Numbered from the stretch's first letter, positions 1 to 9,052 are shown. The stretch is 64,000 nt of DNA from Halolactibacillus miurensis (GCF_900116255.1 NZ_FPAI01000005.1:1-64000), one strand, 5' to 3'. The notes: a model not told the origin generated them from the letters alone. Program-made: numbers and translations.

Positions 1-2
1 AT

Positions 3-523
3 TTACTATTTGATGTATCGACGTATCAAGACGAACAAATAAAAGGGGTCGCCCAATTAAAGATACTTTTTACGGTATGGCGCAATCTTTATACGGAAAA
101 TCCAGCGGATTTAAAAGAGAGTATCTATCAGGCGGCGAAAGCCTTAAATACGCTAGATGAAAAAGCGTCCGCATCGCCTATTTTGAAACGTTGATGCGGT
201 ATATTTTTAATGTAAGTGATGCATTCACTAAAAATGATATCCGTGATATAGTAAAAACATTAGAACAAGCCTATCCTATGGGGAGTGATGTCATGAAGAC
301 TATTGCTGATGTGTTACGAGAAGAAGGTATAGAACAAGGAATAGAACAAGGAGAACAAAAAGGCATAGCAAAAACATTGTTGGCCTTCCTCAGCCGAAAA
401 ATTGAGCACTTGCCTGAAGAAACAAAAGATAAGTTACGACAGTTAGATGGCCAAAAACTTGAAACAATTGTAAATGACTTTCATCAGATCGAGACAGTCG
501 AGGACTTAAATAAATATCTTTAA
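3..523 (+). pseudogene. Rpn family recombination-promoting nuclease/transposase-like protein, 5'-truncated by the window and frameshifted
   Basis: The first reading frame (3-194, ending TGA at 192) gives LLFDVSTYQDEQIKGVAQLK... and a second frame running from about 161 to 523 gives YFETLMRYIFNVSDAFTKND..., the two halves of one Rpn/PD-(D/E)XK (transposase_31-like) C-terminal half. The break maps to an A5 run at 160-164: adding one A, or slipping -1 there, restores a continuous DEKSVRIAYFETLMRYIF. The tail has the usual glutamate/glutamine-rich repeat (EGIEQGIEQGEQKG) before a short helical end. The family consists of mobile nucleases that promote RecA-independent recombination. The N-terminal catalytic part is outside the window. 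The break could be a real mutation, a sequencing error in a homopolymer, or a slip site; a decayed gene is the simplest reading. Confidence 0.75.
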
Positions 524-551
524 TTGTTGACTTATTTCATATGAATGACGT

Positions 552-579
552 AAAAGACAGGTGAAGGCCTGTCTTTTTG
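552..579 (+). terminator. Rho-independent terminator after the Rpn gene
   Basis: Perfect stem AGACAGG (555-561) / CCTGTCT (568-574) with a six-base loop, followed by a T run. It separates the Rpn remnant from the ABC operon. Confidence 0.8.
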
Positions 580-626
580 TGTGGACATTTTTTGAAAATC
601 TAAAGACAAGTGTTTTTCTTTTTTTG

Positions 627-658
627 TTTTAGTGTTATAGTTAAGTGTAACACTAAAA
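627..658 (+). promoter_or_regulatory. Operator of the YtrA-type GntR regulator
   Basis: A perfect 11-base inverted repeat, TTTTAGTGTTA (627-637) and TAACACTAAAA (648-658), separated by 10 bases, lies just before the ribosome site of the ABC operon. The operon's last gene encodes a short GntR protein of the YtrA class, whose members repress their own operon through inverted repeats, so autoregulation is the natural reading. Core promoter elements are weak and probably overlap the repeat. Confidence 0.75.
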
Positions 659-675
659 CATTATGAGGTGAGTAC

Positions 676-1485
676 ATGTTTCAATTAGAAAAAGTGTCAT
701 TTGACTATAGTGAAGAGCGTGTCTTTGACCGGATCAATCTTGACGTAACATCAGGGTCAGTTATTGGTATATTAGGACCGAACGGTGTCGGTAAGACAAC
801 GTTATTTCAACTACTGACAGGCTTGTATTATCCGAGTAGTGGGAATGTGAGCGTTCTAGGATATGAACCAAGATTACGAAACAAACAGTATTTAGAGAAA
901 ATCAGTTATTTACCAGAGACTTTACCAAATATTGAGCTATCCATTGGGGCATACGGTGAGTTGATTGGTCCGATGTATCCGAATTTTAGTCGAGAAAAGC
1001 TGACAGCTTATTTAACCGCCTTTGATTTAGAAGAAGATTTAAACTTGATTGACCTCAGTGCTGGAATGAAACGAAAAGCCTTTGTGTCGATTACTTTAAG
1101 TCTCGGTACACCGATGGTATTTCTTGATGAACCAACAAAAGAAATGGATTTAGAAGGACAACGTATCTTTAGGCAGCTGTTAATTGATGCGCAGTCTGAT
1201 GGACGTATGATTGTGATTGCGACCCACCACTTAAGAGAATTAGAACCATTACTTGATCACGTTATAATTATGGACCGAAGAGGACATGTTGTGATTAATC
1301 ACGCGACCAATGATTTGGACCAAGTCTTGTCGTTAAAAGAAGTAACAACGTTGCCTGACGAGACGATGTACTTAACGTATCAACGTTTACCCTTCGGATA
1401 CCGGTTACTCTGTCATACACCGTCAAGTGAACCAACCGATATACCGTTGGAACTTGTTTATCAAGGTTTTGTAGGAGGTAAATAA
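676..1485 (+). CDS. ABC transporter ATP-binding protein (YtrB-like)
   Basis: ATP-hydrolysing subunit of a membrane ABC transporter. Walker A GPNGVGKTT is at residues 34-42, the signature LSAGMKRK at about 127-134, Walker B MVFLDEP near 146-152 and the switch histidine in IATHH. The 269-residue length, with about 70 residues after the nucleotide domain, fits the YtrB/YhaQ class. AGGTGAG precedes the ATG. The next gene begins one base after the stop, and a GntR gene of the YtrA type closes the operon, as in cell-envelope-stress ABC systems of Bacillus. The substrate is not known; in Bacillus subtilis, YtrBCDEF responds to cell-wall antibiotics, so a role in envelope stress is an inference. Confidence 0.85.
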   Translation: MFQLEKVSFDYSEERVFDRINLDVTSGSVIGILGPNGVGKTTLFQLLTGLYYPSSGNVSVLGYEPRLRNKQYLEKISYLPETLPNIELSIGAYGELIGPMYPNFSREKLTAYLTAFDLEEDLNLIDLSAGMKRKAFVSITLSLGTPMVFLDEPTKEMDLEGQRIFRQLLIDAQSDGRMIVIATHHLRELEPLLDHVIIMDRRGHVVINHATNDLDQVLSLKEVTTLPDETMYLTYQRLPFGYRLLCHTPSSEPTDIPLELVYQGFVGGK

Positions 1486-1486
1486 T

Positions 1487-2902
1487 ATGGTGCGTTTTAT
1501 TCATGCGAGTAGTCTCTATGGCAATAAAACATTTTTAAATATGTTTAATGCTATTACGATTTTACTCATCGCAGAAACGCTTATTAAATTTGGACTTAGT
1601 GAGTTGTTGTTTCAAGAAATAGACGCTGTTCCTGAACGCTTAGAATTACCCTTATATTTTTTCATTGCGTCCTTGTTGTTGGTGGGATTAACGGAGTATA
1701 ATATCCGACTTATGAGAAAAGATGATAAGGTCACGACGATCAGGCTATTACCACAACGAACAGTAGTTAAGGTGAGTCTTTTCAGTTTCTTTCACGTCGC
1801 GTTACCGGTCTTGGCTATGATTTTTGCCATTCAATTTGTCCGCCCAACTATTCTAACAGCCGATGGGTTATATGTTTTAGGGGTAGTCGTACTCGGAGTA
1901 TTTTTTACTCTACGGGCTTTATCAAAACCAACACAATCAACGAAGCAACAAGTCACCCATTGGTTTATCAATAGTGGCCTTGTTTTTATTGTTTCAGTCG
2001 CTTTTTATCTGAATGCGGGACTCGTCATCGTTAGTTTAGCTCTCATCACTGTAGGTGTATACCATTATGCCAAAGCGGCTTTTTCCGGGGAGAGAAGGAC
2101 ATATCAACGAGCGAAAAATAACCATGAACCAGCGTGGCTCATTCAATTGATTAAGAAACGTTACCTGAAAGTCAATCTACTTATTCACTATGACCGTCAG
2201 TTTTTTCTTCATCCGTTTCGTGAAGTGGCCGTCTTTACTGGGCAACTTATAGTCATTATAGGTCTAATCATTGTCTTCATGTTTCAAGACATGATGACGG
2301 CTAATTTTTCAACAATTGATCCTCAGATCATTACATGGTGGACGACCGTCTTTGCGGTTTTTTTCGTCATTTTAAATTTATCACAGATAAAGACAACCGA
2401 CGTCACGCTGTTACCGTTTAAGCCATTTGAGCGTTGGTCACTCATTTCAGGATACCGCCATCTGAAAATTATCTTGTTGTCTACTGCTGCTGTTGCGACT
2501 GTGTTGACCGTCATTCATGTTGGGTTTCGACTATTTTATCTGTTTAACTCACATCAGATGTATGACGTGAATGTAACATATATAGACTTCTTAATGACTG
2601 GTTTCGAGTCGTATTTTGTCGCTTTCATATATGTCTTAGGTTTCTATCATGTAACGTTGATTTTACATCACCTGTTTTTATTATTGACCCGTGATGCAAA
2701 ACTCTATCTTAGAGAGGGATTTAATAAGAAAAGTCAATTAAGCTTTCTTTATATCATTGTCTTTCCGTTCCTTTTGTATGATTATATCTCAAATATACGG
2801 TTCATAACGAATACCGTTGATTTAAAGTATGTAGGTCTTGTCATTATCCTGTCACTCTTAATAGATTACTATGCCAATCGTAAACTGGAAGTGGTGACGT
2901 AA
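1487..2902 (+). CDS. Membrane permease subunit of the YtrA-regulated ABC transporter
   Basis: A 471-residue, strongly hydrophobic protein with roughly ten predicted membrane segments (for example ITILLIAETLIKFGL, PLYFFIASLLLVGL, VYVLGF-type helices in the C-terminal half). No known domain is obvious beyond its hydrophobic pattern. It follows the ATPase gene by one base, has an AGGAGG ribosome site inside the end of that gene, and its TAA overlaps the ATG of the GntR gene, so the three proteins are co-produced. By position it is the transmembrane partner of the ATPase. The sequence does not say whether it exports or imports. Confidence 0.7.
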   Translation: MVRFIHASSLYGNKTFLNMFNAITILLIAETLIKFGLSELLFQEIDAVPERLELPLYFFIASLLLVGLTEYNIRLMRKDDKVTTIRLLPQRTVVKVSLFSFFHVALPVLAMIFAIQFVRPTILTADGLYVLGVVVLGVFFTLRALSKPTQSTKQQVTHWFINSGLVFIVSVAFYLNAGLVIVSLALITVGVYHYAKAAFSGERRTYQRAKNNHEPAWLIQLIKKRYLKVNLLIHYDRQFFLHPFREVAVFTGQLIVIIGLIIVFMFQDMMTANFSTIDPQIITWWTTVFAVFFVILNLSQIKTTDVTLLPFKPFERWSLISGYRHLKIILLSTAAVATVLTVIHVGFRLFYLFNSHQMYDVNVTYIDFLMTGFESYFVAFIYVLGFYHVTLILHHLFLLLTRDAKLYLREGFNKKSQLSFLYIIVFPFLLYDYISNIRFITNTVDLKYVGLVIILSLLIDYYANRKLEVVT

Positions 2903-3264
2903 TGACGGAACTTTTTAGTGAATATCAAAGCATCTACCGCCAAATCGCGGACAAAATAAAAAATCAGATCTTAAAAGGGGACTTAAAAAAAGGGGATAAA
3001 CTCCCCTCCCTTAGAGCACAAGCCGTGGAACTTGAAGTAAATATAAATACCATCACAAAAGGGTATAATATATTAGAGAATGATGGTATGATTGAAAAAC
3101 AACGTGGTTTGGGCTTCTTTGTGACAGAGGATGCCTACGTGCGCGCATTAACAGAGCGAAAACAACGGTTTCAAGAAGAGACGTTGCCGAAATTGAAACA
3201 AGAGCTTGCTTTATTAAATCTGTCAGAACAAGCGTTATTACAACTATTAAAGCAAATTAAATAA
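2902..3264 (+). CDS. GntR-family transcriptional regulator, YtrA subfamily
   Basis: A 120-residue regulator: an N-terminal GntR winged helix (YRQIADKIKNQILKGDLKKGDKLPSLR, then the recognition region VNINTITKGYNILENDGMIEKQRGLGFFV) followed by only about 45 residues of helix, the short effector-free layout of YtrA/YhcF proteins. The ATG overlaps the stop codon of the permease gene (TAATG). The perfect inverted repeat at 627-658 is its probable operator, giving feedback repression. It is last in the operon, whereas ytrA is first in Bacillus subtilis. Confidence 0.88.
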   Translation: MTELFSEYQSIYRQIADKIKNQILKGDLKKGDKLPSLRAQAVELEVNINTITKGYNILENDGMIEKQRGLGFFVTEDAYVRALTERKQRFQEETLPKLKQELALLNLSEQALLQLLKQIK

Positions 3265-3356
3265 CTTGTATTCAAATTGTATCAAACTGTTTCAGGTGAG
3301 AAATAATAAACAAAGCATCGTTTGATTAACGAGCGAGCAAACAATAAAACGTGGAG

Positions 3357-3388
3357 AAACTGTTCATTTTTTAAGTGGACAGTTTTTC
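3357..3388 (+). terminator. Terminator between the ABC operon and the RNA helicase gene
   Basis: AAACTGTTC (3357-3365) pairs with GGACAGTTT (3377-3385) with one G-U pair, followed by TT then C. It lies close to the helicase ribosome site, so it could alternatively act as a leader hairpin for the helicase. Confidence 0.55.
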
Positions 3389-3411
3389 TATTTAAAAGGA
3401 GATAAAAATCT

Positions 3412-4827
3412 ATGCAAGATTTTACTATGTTGAAAGACGAGGCGTTATTACGCCGTTTAAATGAGAAAGGTTTTACGACACCCACACCCATTCAAGAACA
3501 ACTCTTACCAATGATTGTGGACGGTAAAGATGTACTCAGTCAAGCTGAGACCGGTAGTGGTAAAACATTAGCCTTCTTACTACCCGTGTTAGACCGATTA
3601 GATTTTAATGCGAACGATCCATCCGTCCTCATTTTAACGCCAACACGTGAATTAGCGCTTCAGATTGAAGGGGTTGTGAAAGATATTGCGGTATACAAAC
3701 GTTTAAAGCCCGTGACTGTGATTGGGGATATGTCTTATGAAGCCCAAGAAGTCCAACTGAAACAAAAAAGTCATATCGTCATTGGAACACCAGGCCGCGT
3801 CTTAGATTTAATGAGTAAAGGCACAATTAAACGCGCGCTGATTGATACGTTGATTATAGATGAAGTGGATCATTTATTTGACCGCGGGTTCGCGGAGACG
3901 ATTGAAGAAATTATTAGCCTGTTACCTTATGAAAGACAAAATATTTATACCTCAGCAACAATGAGTGACGAGATTGAACCGTTTATTAACGAAACGTTAG
4001 TTGATCCTGTACGTGTGACAATTGAACCGAAAAACCAACAAGTGTTTGACCAAATCCGTGTCGATGTTGACCCTTACGATAAAATCGAAACGGTAGTGGA
4101 TGTCCTAGTAGAAGAACATGTCTCTGAGGCAATTATCTTTTGTGAAGAGAAGCGCACGGTCGATGAAGTTGCTGATGAACTGAGTGACTTAGGGATTCCA
4201 GTCGTGCGCCTGCATGGTGATTTAAAACAGCCAGTAAGAATTAAAGCACTCAAACAATTTAAAGAAAAACATCGCTCGATTCTTGTCACGACGAATTTAA
4301 TGGCTAGAGGGATGGATTTAATCGACTTACCACTTGTGATTAATTATGATTTAGCTTATACAGAAGATGTCTTTACGCACCGGATGGGGCGTACCGGCCG
4401 GATGGGTAAGAAAGGAAAAGTTGTGCATCTTCTTGCACCAGATGAACAAGCGAGCTATGAAGCGATGAAAGACAACCTCAAGTTTCATGACCGTGAGCTT
4501 ACGTATCCACAACGAGAGAACAGTGATACAAAAGAGTATGTGAATATGCTCGGCCGCCAAAAGAAAGTCGAGACAAATGACTCTGTCACGACGCTATACT
4601 TTAACGGTGGTAAAGAGAAAAAATTACGGGCCTTTGATTTTGTTGGCACAATCAGTTCTTTGCCAGGTATGGATTTTAATGATATTGGTGCGGTGACGGT
4701 TTATCCGAGACATACCACTGTCGAAATCCTCAATGGTAAAGCCGAAGACGTCTTAAAGAAAATGAAGCATACGAAAGTAAAGAAAAAACAATTAAAAGTC
4801 CATATCGACCGAGAGACGCATCTTTAA
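3412..4827 (+). CDS. dbpA: DEAD-box ATP-dependent RNA helicase, DbpA/YxiN type
   Basis: Two RecA-like domains with all helicase motifs: Q motif region GFTTPTPIQ, motif I AETGSGKT, PTRELALQ, TPGR, motif II as DEVD rather than DEAD, SAT, ARGMD and HRMGRTGR. The last 75 residues (FDFVGTISSLPGMDFNDIGAVTVYP...VEILNGKAEDVLKKMK) are the DbpA RNA-binding domain, which in YxiN and DbpA binds hairpin 92 of 23S rRNA; the role is therefore large-subunit ribosome assembly. 471 residues is close to YxiN. AAAAGGAG lies just upstream of the ATG. It is transcribed alone, with a terminator-like hairpin on each side. The DEVD variant is conservative and should not abolish activity. Confidence 0.88.
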   Translation: MQDFTMLKDEALLRRLNEKGFTTPTPIQEQLLPMIVDGKDVLSQAETGSGKTLAFLLPVLDRLDFNANDPSVLILTPTRELALQIEGVVKDIAVYKRLKPVTVIGDMSYEAQEVQLKQKSHIVIGTPGRVLDLMSKGTIKRALIDTLIIDEVDHLFDRGFAETIEEIISLLPYERQNIYTSATMSDEIEPFINETLVDPVRVTIEPKNQQVFDQIRVDVDPYDKIETVVDVLVEEHVSEAIIFCEEKRTVDEVADELSDLGIPVVRLHGDLKQPVRIKALKQFKEKHRSILVTTNLMARGMDLIDLPLVINYDLAYTEDVFTHRMGRTGRMGKKGKVVHLLAPDEQASYEAMKDNLKFHDRELTYPQRENSDTKEYVNMLGRQKKVETNDSVTTLYFNGGKEKKLRAFDFVGTISSLPGMDFNDIGAVTVYPRHTTVEILNGKAEDVLKKMKHTKVKKKQLKVHIDRETHL

Positions 4828-4854
4828 TATCGTCTCGTGAGATAAGGTTTTGAT

Positions 4855-4911
4855 AAAGACTAGCTGAGTTATAGCGTAGCATCGCTGTTTCTCAAGCTTG
4901 TCTTTTTTTTG
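4855..4911 (+). terminator. Terminator after the RNA helicase gene
   Basis: A long imperfect hairpin, AAGACTAGCTGAG pairing with CTCAAGCTTGTCTT around an inner AGCG/CGCT stem, ends in a run of eight T (about 4901-4909). The rest of the gap up to the xylanase gene holds the two features listed next and nothing else that I can recognise. Confidence 0.65.
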
Positions 4912-5015
4912 CATTATTTTCTTTGTCACTCATAACCCAATCTATAGTTTTTAAATCGTTCAACGGCAAGACTATATGAAAATCACTGTAAAATCAATAG
5001 ATAACACAGGCATGA

Positions 5016-5034
5016 CACGTTACGAAGTGACGTG
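5016..5034. promoter_or_regulatory. Imperfect palindrome upstream of the xylanase promoter
   Basis: CACGTTAC, three bases, GTGACGTG: an eight-base inverted repeat with one mismatch, about 65 bases upstream of the xylanase -10 box. It may be an activator or repressor site; no family is recognised. Confidence 0.35.
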
Positions 5035-5083
5035 ATAACTAAACTTTTTGAAGAAGAGACTAAACCACCACTGGTACGCATAA

Positions 5084-5103
5084 TGTAAGCGCTTCACTAT
5101 AAT
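5084..5103 (+). promoter_or_regulatory. Xylanase promoter -10 with adjoining cre box
   Basis: TGTAAGCGCTTCAC (5084-5097) matches 12 of 14 positions of the CcpA cre consensus and runs directly into a perfect -10 TATAAT (5098-5103). The -35 region is poor, which fits a gene needing an activator. The position suggests catabolite repression of the xylanase by CcpA. Confidence 0.7.
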
Positions 5104-5138
5104 AGAAAATATACGACTTTACATAGGAGAGGAGGCTA

Positions 5139-5228
5139 ATGTTTCTTAATCACTTACTATTACTAGGAGGTCAAACATGTCAAAACAGAAGCAATCGAAA
5201 TGGTTTATTTATTTCCTTATTACTTTGA
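5139..5228 (+). CDS. Possible 29-codon leader ORF overlapping the xylanase start
   Basis: An ATG at 5139 follows GGAGAGGAGG, a stronger-looking ribosome site than many real genes here have, and reads MFLNHLLLLGGQTCQNRSNR... to a TGA at 5226, out of frame with the xylanase start at 5177. The xylanase has its own AGGAGG at 5165. It could be a translational-coupling leader or only a doubled ribosome site. Nothing about the peptide is recognised. Confidence 0.25.
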   Translation: MFLNHLLLLGGQTCQNRSNRNGLFISLLL

Positions 5229-8200
5229 TGTTGTTACCTAACTTATCACCCCTTACTGTCTATGCTGAAACGAGTGATGTGATCTTGCATCATGATTTTG
5301 AAACAGATACCGATGGATGGGAAGCATTAGATTGGGGGGATTCGACTTCCCCACTCACGAGAGAATTAACTGAAACAGAGGCCTTTAGTGGCCAAAAGTC
5401 ACTAGAGGTAAGCCGTGAGGCATACAATAGTAAGCTAAGTTTTAATCTTACAGACCAACTTATTGAAGGTGAGTCATATAAACTTTCCTTTAGTATAAAA
5501 CTGAAAGAAGGAACGGAAACGTTACGTCTTGCTTCAAAACATAGTTATCCAGGGACAACCAATGAATACCCTTGGGTTATAGGGAATAATGAGGTTAGCA
5601 CGGAATGGGTGACTTTTGAGTCTGAAGCGATTCATTACGAGCCAGGAACAACAGAATTTATCGTTTATATTGAATCAAATCAAGAAGTAGGAACACCAGC
5701 TGTGTATTATTTAGATGATATTCAAATGATTCAGCTTGAAGGTGAAGACACTCCTGAAGAACCCGAGGGAGAAGCTGTTTCGATAATTAAACACGATTTT
5801 GAAACAGAAACGCATGGTTGGGAAAAACTCAGTTGGAGTAATGAGGGTTTAACGACAGCTCTAACAACAGACGAAGCTTATACTGGAGATCAGTCACTAG
5901 AAGTGACGCGTACTGGCTTTGGTAGTAAGCTCAGTCTAAACTTAACGGATCAACTCACAGAAGGTGAGACATATAAACTATCGTTTTATTTAAAGCTTAA
6001 AGAAGGGACAGAACAACTACGTCTCGCATCTAAATATAGCTATCCAGATACATCCAACGAATACCCGTGGATAATTAATACAAAAGAAGTAGGAACAGAA
6101 TGGGTAAGGTTCGAATCTGGTGAAATTAACTATATGCCAGGAACAACAGAATTTATCGTCTATTTAGAATCAGAACAAACTGAAGGGACACCGTCGGTGT
6201 ATTACTTAGATGATGTCGAGGTCGTACATTTGGAAAAAGAGACGACTGACGATAAACCAGCAGCGGAGATATTATCACCGATTGATTTTGAATCAGGTGA
6301 AGCAAGTGGCTTTGTGGCGCGTGGTGAAGTAGAAGACCTGACCGTCACTGATGAAACAAACCACACACCAGACGGTTCGATGAGTTTAAAAGTTGAAAAT
6401 AGAAGTCAAAACTGGCACGGACCATCACTCGATGTTTACAATTACGTTGACCAAGGAGAGTTATACGAGGTTTCTGCTTGGGTGAAGATGGTTGAAGGCT
6501 CAGATGAACTTAAATTATCAACACAAGTAGGCGCAGGTGATACGGCAAGCTACAACAATATCACCTCAGCTCAAGTCACAGCAAATGAGTGGGTGAATTT
6601 AAAAGGGACCTATCGCTATTCAAGTTTAGGTGGAGGTAATTTAAGTATTTATGTGGAAGGTGCGAGTGCAACGTCTAGTTTCTATCTTGATGATGTGACG
6701 TTCACAAAGCTTGAAACCGCTCCGATTGTCATCGAAGACATTACCCCAATTAAAGATGTCTACCAAGATGACTTTTTAATTGGAAATGCGGTCTCGATGT
6801 CAGAATTTGAAGGGATTCGCCTCGAGTTATTGAAAAAACACTTTAACTTAGTCAGTGCAGAAAATGCGATGAAACCAAGTTATGCGTATGATGATGAGGG
6901 GAACTTTGATTTTAATGCAGAGAAATTGCTTGTAGAAACAGCGATTGAAGAAGGTTTTGATATTCATGGCCACGTGTTAGTTTGGCACCAGCAATCACGT
7001 GACGCATTGTATCAAGATGAGGAGGGAAATCCGCTCTCCCGCGAAGAAGCACTAGAAAATATGTACACGCATATTGAGACGACGATGGCGGCGTTTAAAG
7101 ACTATGACGATCACCTCATTTCATGGGATGTGGTGAATGAAGCGATGCTTGATAGCGCAAATGCCCCGTATGACGATTGGGAAAGTAACTTACGTCAATC
7201 AGGTTGGTACAAAGCCATTGGTTCTGACTACATTGAGCTCGCCTTTAAAAAAGCACGTGAAACAGCCGATCGCTTAGGACTTGACGTTGTTTTATACTAC
7301 AACGACTATAATGATGATCAACAAAATAAAGCCCAATCGATCTATCATATGATTAAAGATATTAATGAACGTTACCAAGAAGAAAATCCAGGTGAGTTAC
7401 TGATTCAAGGGATGGGCATGCAGTCACACTATAATATGAACACCAATCCTACAAATGTGCGCCTTTCAATGGAACGTTTCATTGAGTTAGGTGTTGAAAT
7501 TGGTGTGACGGAACTTGATGTCACTGCTGGTTCTGGTGGGGTACAAACAGCTAAAGAAGCAAATCGTCAAGCTTATATTTATGCAGAGTTATTCTCACTT
7601 TACAAAGAACACGCAGAACATATTTCACGCGTGACCATTTGGGGTTTAAATGATGCGACGAGCTGGCGCGCAGAACAATCACCACTTGTCTTTGATGCTA
7701 ACTTACAAAGTAAATTAGCTTATGAGGCAATCATGGACCCAGAGACATTCTTATTAAATTATGAAGAAGAACAGGTACCTGTTAGAGAAGGACAAGCAAT
7801 AAAAACAGAAACAACGCCAATCTTAGACGGTGTGGAAGATGGGTTATATAAAGAAGCCATGACGCTTTCAGTTGACCGATTCCAACAAGCATGGTCAACA
7901 GCAACGGCCGAGGCGAAAGCTGTTTGGGATGATGATTTCTTATATGTCCTTGTCAATGTGACAAATGATGTCCTTGACGTGACAAGCGCAAATGCTTGGG
8001 AACAGGACTCAGTTGAGGTCTTTGTCGATCAATTAAACAGTAAAGCGCCTAACTATGATGCCGCTGAAGGTATTGGACAATACCGTGTCAATGTCGAGAA
8101 TGTTCAATCATTTGGAAATGGTAATGTTTATGAGGGCTTTAAATCAGCGACGAAAGTCAATGGCACAAGCTATACAGTTGAGATGGCGATTCCATTAACG

Positions 8201-9007
8201 AACATCACACCATCAAATGAGACGGTTATTGGATTTGACCTTCAAATTAATGATGGAGAAGACGGGACAAGAGTCGGTGTCGCTACATGGAACGATACAA
8301 GTGGACAAGGCTTCCAAGACCCGTCTGTGTTTGGAGAAGTGACACTAGTATCTGATGATACTGATGAAACACCAACACCAGGCGAACCAGGAGAAGAAAC
8401 CCCGACACCAGGTGAACCAGAAGAAGAAACACCAACACCAGGTGACGAAAATTCAACGAATAATGACACCGTGATTGGTTTATCAAAAGCACCGGTTCGT
8501 GTGTCTAAAGGTGAAACGATTGTTATTGAGGATTTAAAAGCGACGATTAAGATGCCAAACGACCTACCTGAAGGCACAACAATCACAGTTGGTACGTATG
8601 ATGAGGAAACCTATACGGCCGCAAATGGCGAAAAGCTTAACGTTAGAGGAGAAATCATCACGGTTAACCTCGTGTTCCCGGAAGGTTTTGAGGGCTATGA
8701 AGGTGAGTTTAAATTAACTCTAGGTGTAAATGCCGATGCTGACAATCCAGCGGTCTACTACTTAGGCGAAGATGGCTGGGAATTACGCGGCGGTGATTAC
8801 GACGAAGAGAACGGAGTTATTCGATTAATGGTCTCAGGCTTTTCTACTTATGGAGTATTTGAAACTGAAGTAGACGATGCCGCAGGTGAGACATTACCTG
8901 ATACAAGTACGATGATGTTTAATTGGTCAGTGATTGGGGCTATATTACTTCTCGTAAGTGCGGGGTTATTCCGCGTAAATAAGCGTAAACAAACGGTTAA
9001 ATATTAA
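5177..9007 (+). CDS. Multidomain endo-1,4-beta-xylanase (CBM x3, GH10, CBM9) with cell-wall sorting signal
   Basis: Secreted enzyme cutting the beta-1,4-xylan backbone. Order in the 1276 residues: signal peptide (1-30); three CBM4/9/22-like modules at about 35-183, 201-351 and 368-511, the first two near copies of each other (HDFETDTDGWE / HDFETETHGWE, both ending YYLDD); GH10 at about 520-855 with acid/base E655 in DVVNEA and nucleophile E779 in GVTELDVTAG; CBM9 at about 873-1058; a TPGEPEEE linker; a beta domain; then LPDTS (1240-1244), a membrane helix and a basic tail. LPDTS is the class D (YhcS-type) sortase signal known from Bacillus YhcR. So the enzyme is probably linked to peptidoglycan and feeds oligosaccharides to the downstream importer. 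Cre box and -10 lie upstream. Confidence 0.95.
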   Translation: MSKQKQSKWFIYFLITLMLLPNLSPLTVYAETSDVILHHDFETDTDGWEALDWGDSTSPLTRELTETEAFSGQKSLEVSREAYNSKLSFNLTDQLIEGESYKLSFSIKLKEGTETLRLASKHSYPGTTNEYPWVIGNNEVSTEWVTFESEAIHYEPGTTEFIVYIESNQEVGTPAVYYLDDIQMIQLEGEDTPEEPEGEAVSIIKHDFETETHGWEKLSWSNEGLTTALTTDEAYTGDQSLEVTRTGFGSKLSLNLTDQLTEGETYKLSFYLKLKEGTEQLRLASKYSYPDTSNEYPWIINTKEVGTEWVRFESGEINYMPGTTEFIVYLESEQTEGTPSVYYLDDVEVVHLEKETTDDKPAAEILSPIDFESGEASGFVARGEVEDLTVTDETNHTPDGSMSLKVENRSQNWHGPSLDVYNYVDQGELYEVSAWVKMVEGSDELKLSTQVGAGDTASYNNITSAQVTANEWVNLKGTYRYSSLGGGNLSIYVEGASATSSFYLDDVTFTKLETAPIVIEDITPIKDVYQDDFLIGNAVSMSEFEGIRLELLKKHFNLVSAENAMKPSYAYDDEGNFDFNAEKLLVETAIEEGFDIHGHVLVWHQQSRDALYQDEEGNPLSREEALENMYTHIETTMAAFKDYDDHLISWDVVNEAMLDSANAPYDDWESNLRQSGWYKAIGSDYIELAFKKARETADRLGLDVVLYYNDYNDDQQNKAQSIYHMIKDINERYQEENPGELLIQGMGMQSHYNMNTNPTNVRLSMERFIELGVEIGVTELDVTAGSGGVQTAKEANRQAYIYAELFSLYKEHAEHISRVTIWGLNDATSWRAEQSPLVFDANLQSKLAYEAIMDPETFLLNYEEEQVPVREGQAIKTETTPILDGVEDGLYKEAMTLSVDRFQQAWSTATAEAKAVWDDDFLYVLVNVTNDVLDVTSANAWEQDSVEVFVDQLNSKAPNYDAAEGIGQYRVNVENVQSFGNGNVYEGFKSATKVNGTSYTVEMAIPLTNITPSNETVIGFDLQINDGEDGTRVGVATWNDTSGQGFQDPSVFGEVTLVSDDTDETPTPGEPGEETPTPGEPEEETPTPGDENSTNNDTVIGLSKAPVRVSKGETIVIEDLKATIKMPNDLPEGTTITVGTYDEETYTAANGEKLNVRGEIITVNLVFPEGFEGYEGEFKLTLGVNADADNPAVYYLGEDGWELRGGDYDEENGVIRLMVSGFSTYGVFETEVDDAAGETLPDTSTMMFNWSVIGAILLLVSAGLFRVNKRKQTVKY

Positions 9008-9025
9008 ACAATGAAGAAAGATCTC

Positions 9026-9052
9026 AAGCGGTCACCATGACCGCTTGTTTTC
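9026..9052 (+). terminator. Terminator after the xylanase gene
   Basis: Perfect nine-base stem AAGCGGTCA (9026-9034) / TGACCGCTT (9038-9046) with a three-base loop, then GTTTTC. Confidence 0.85.

Noticed and set aside
8242-8586. Minus-strand ORF rich in SSPGSPGVGV repeats
   Set aside because: It is the antisense image of the xylanase TPGEPEEE linker; no ribosome site, and the plus-strand frame is clearly coding.
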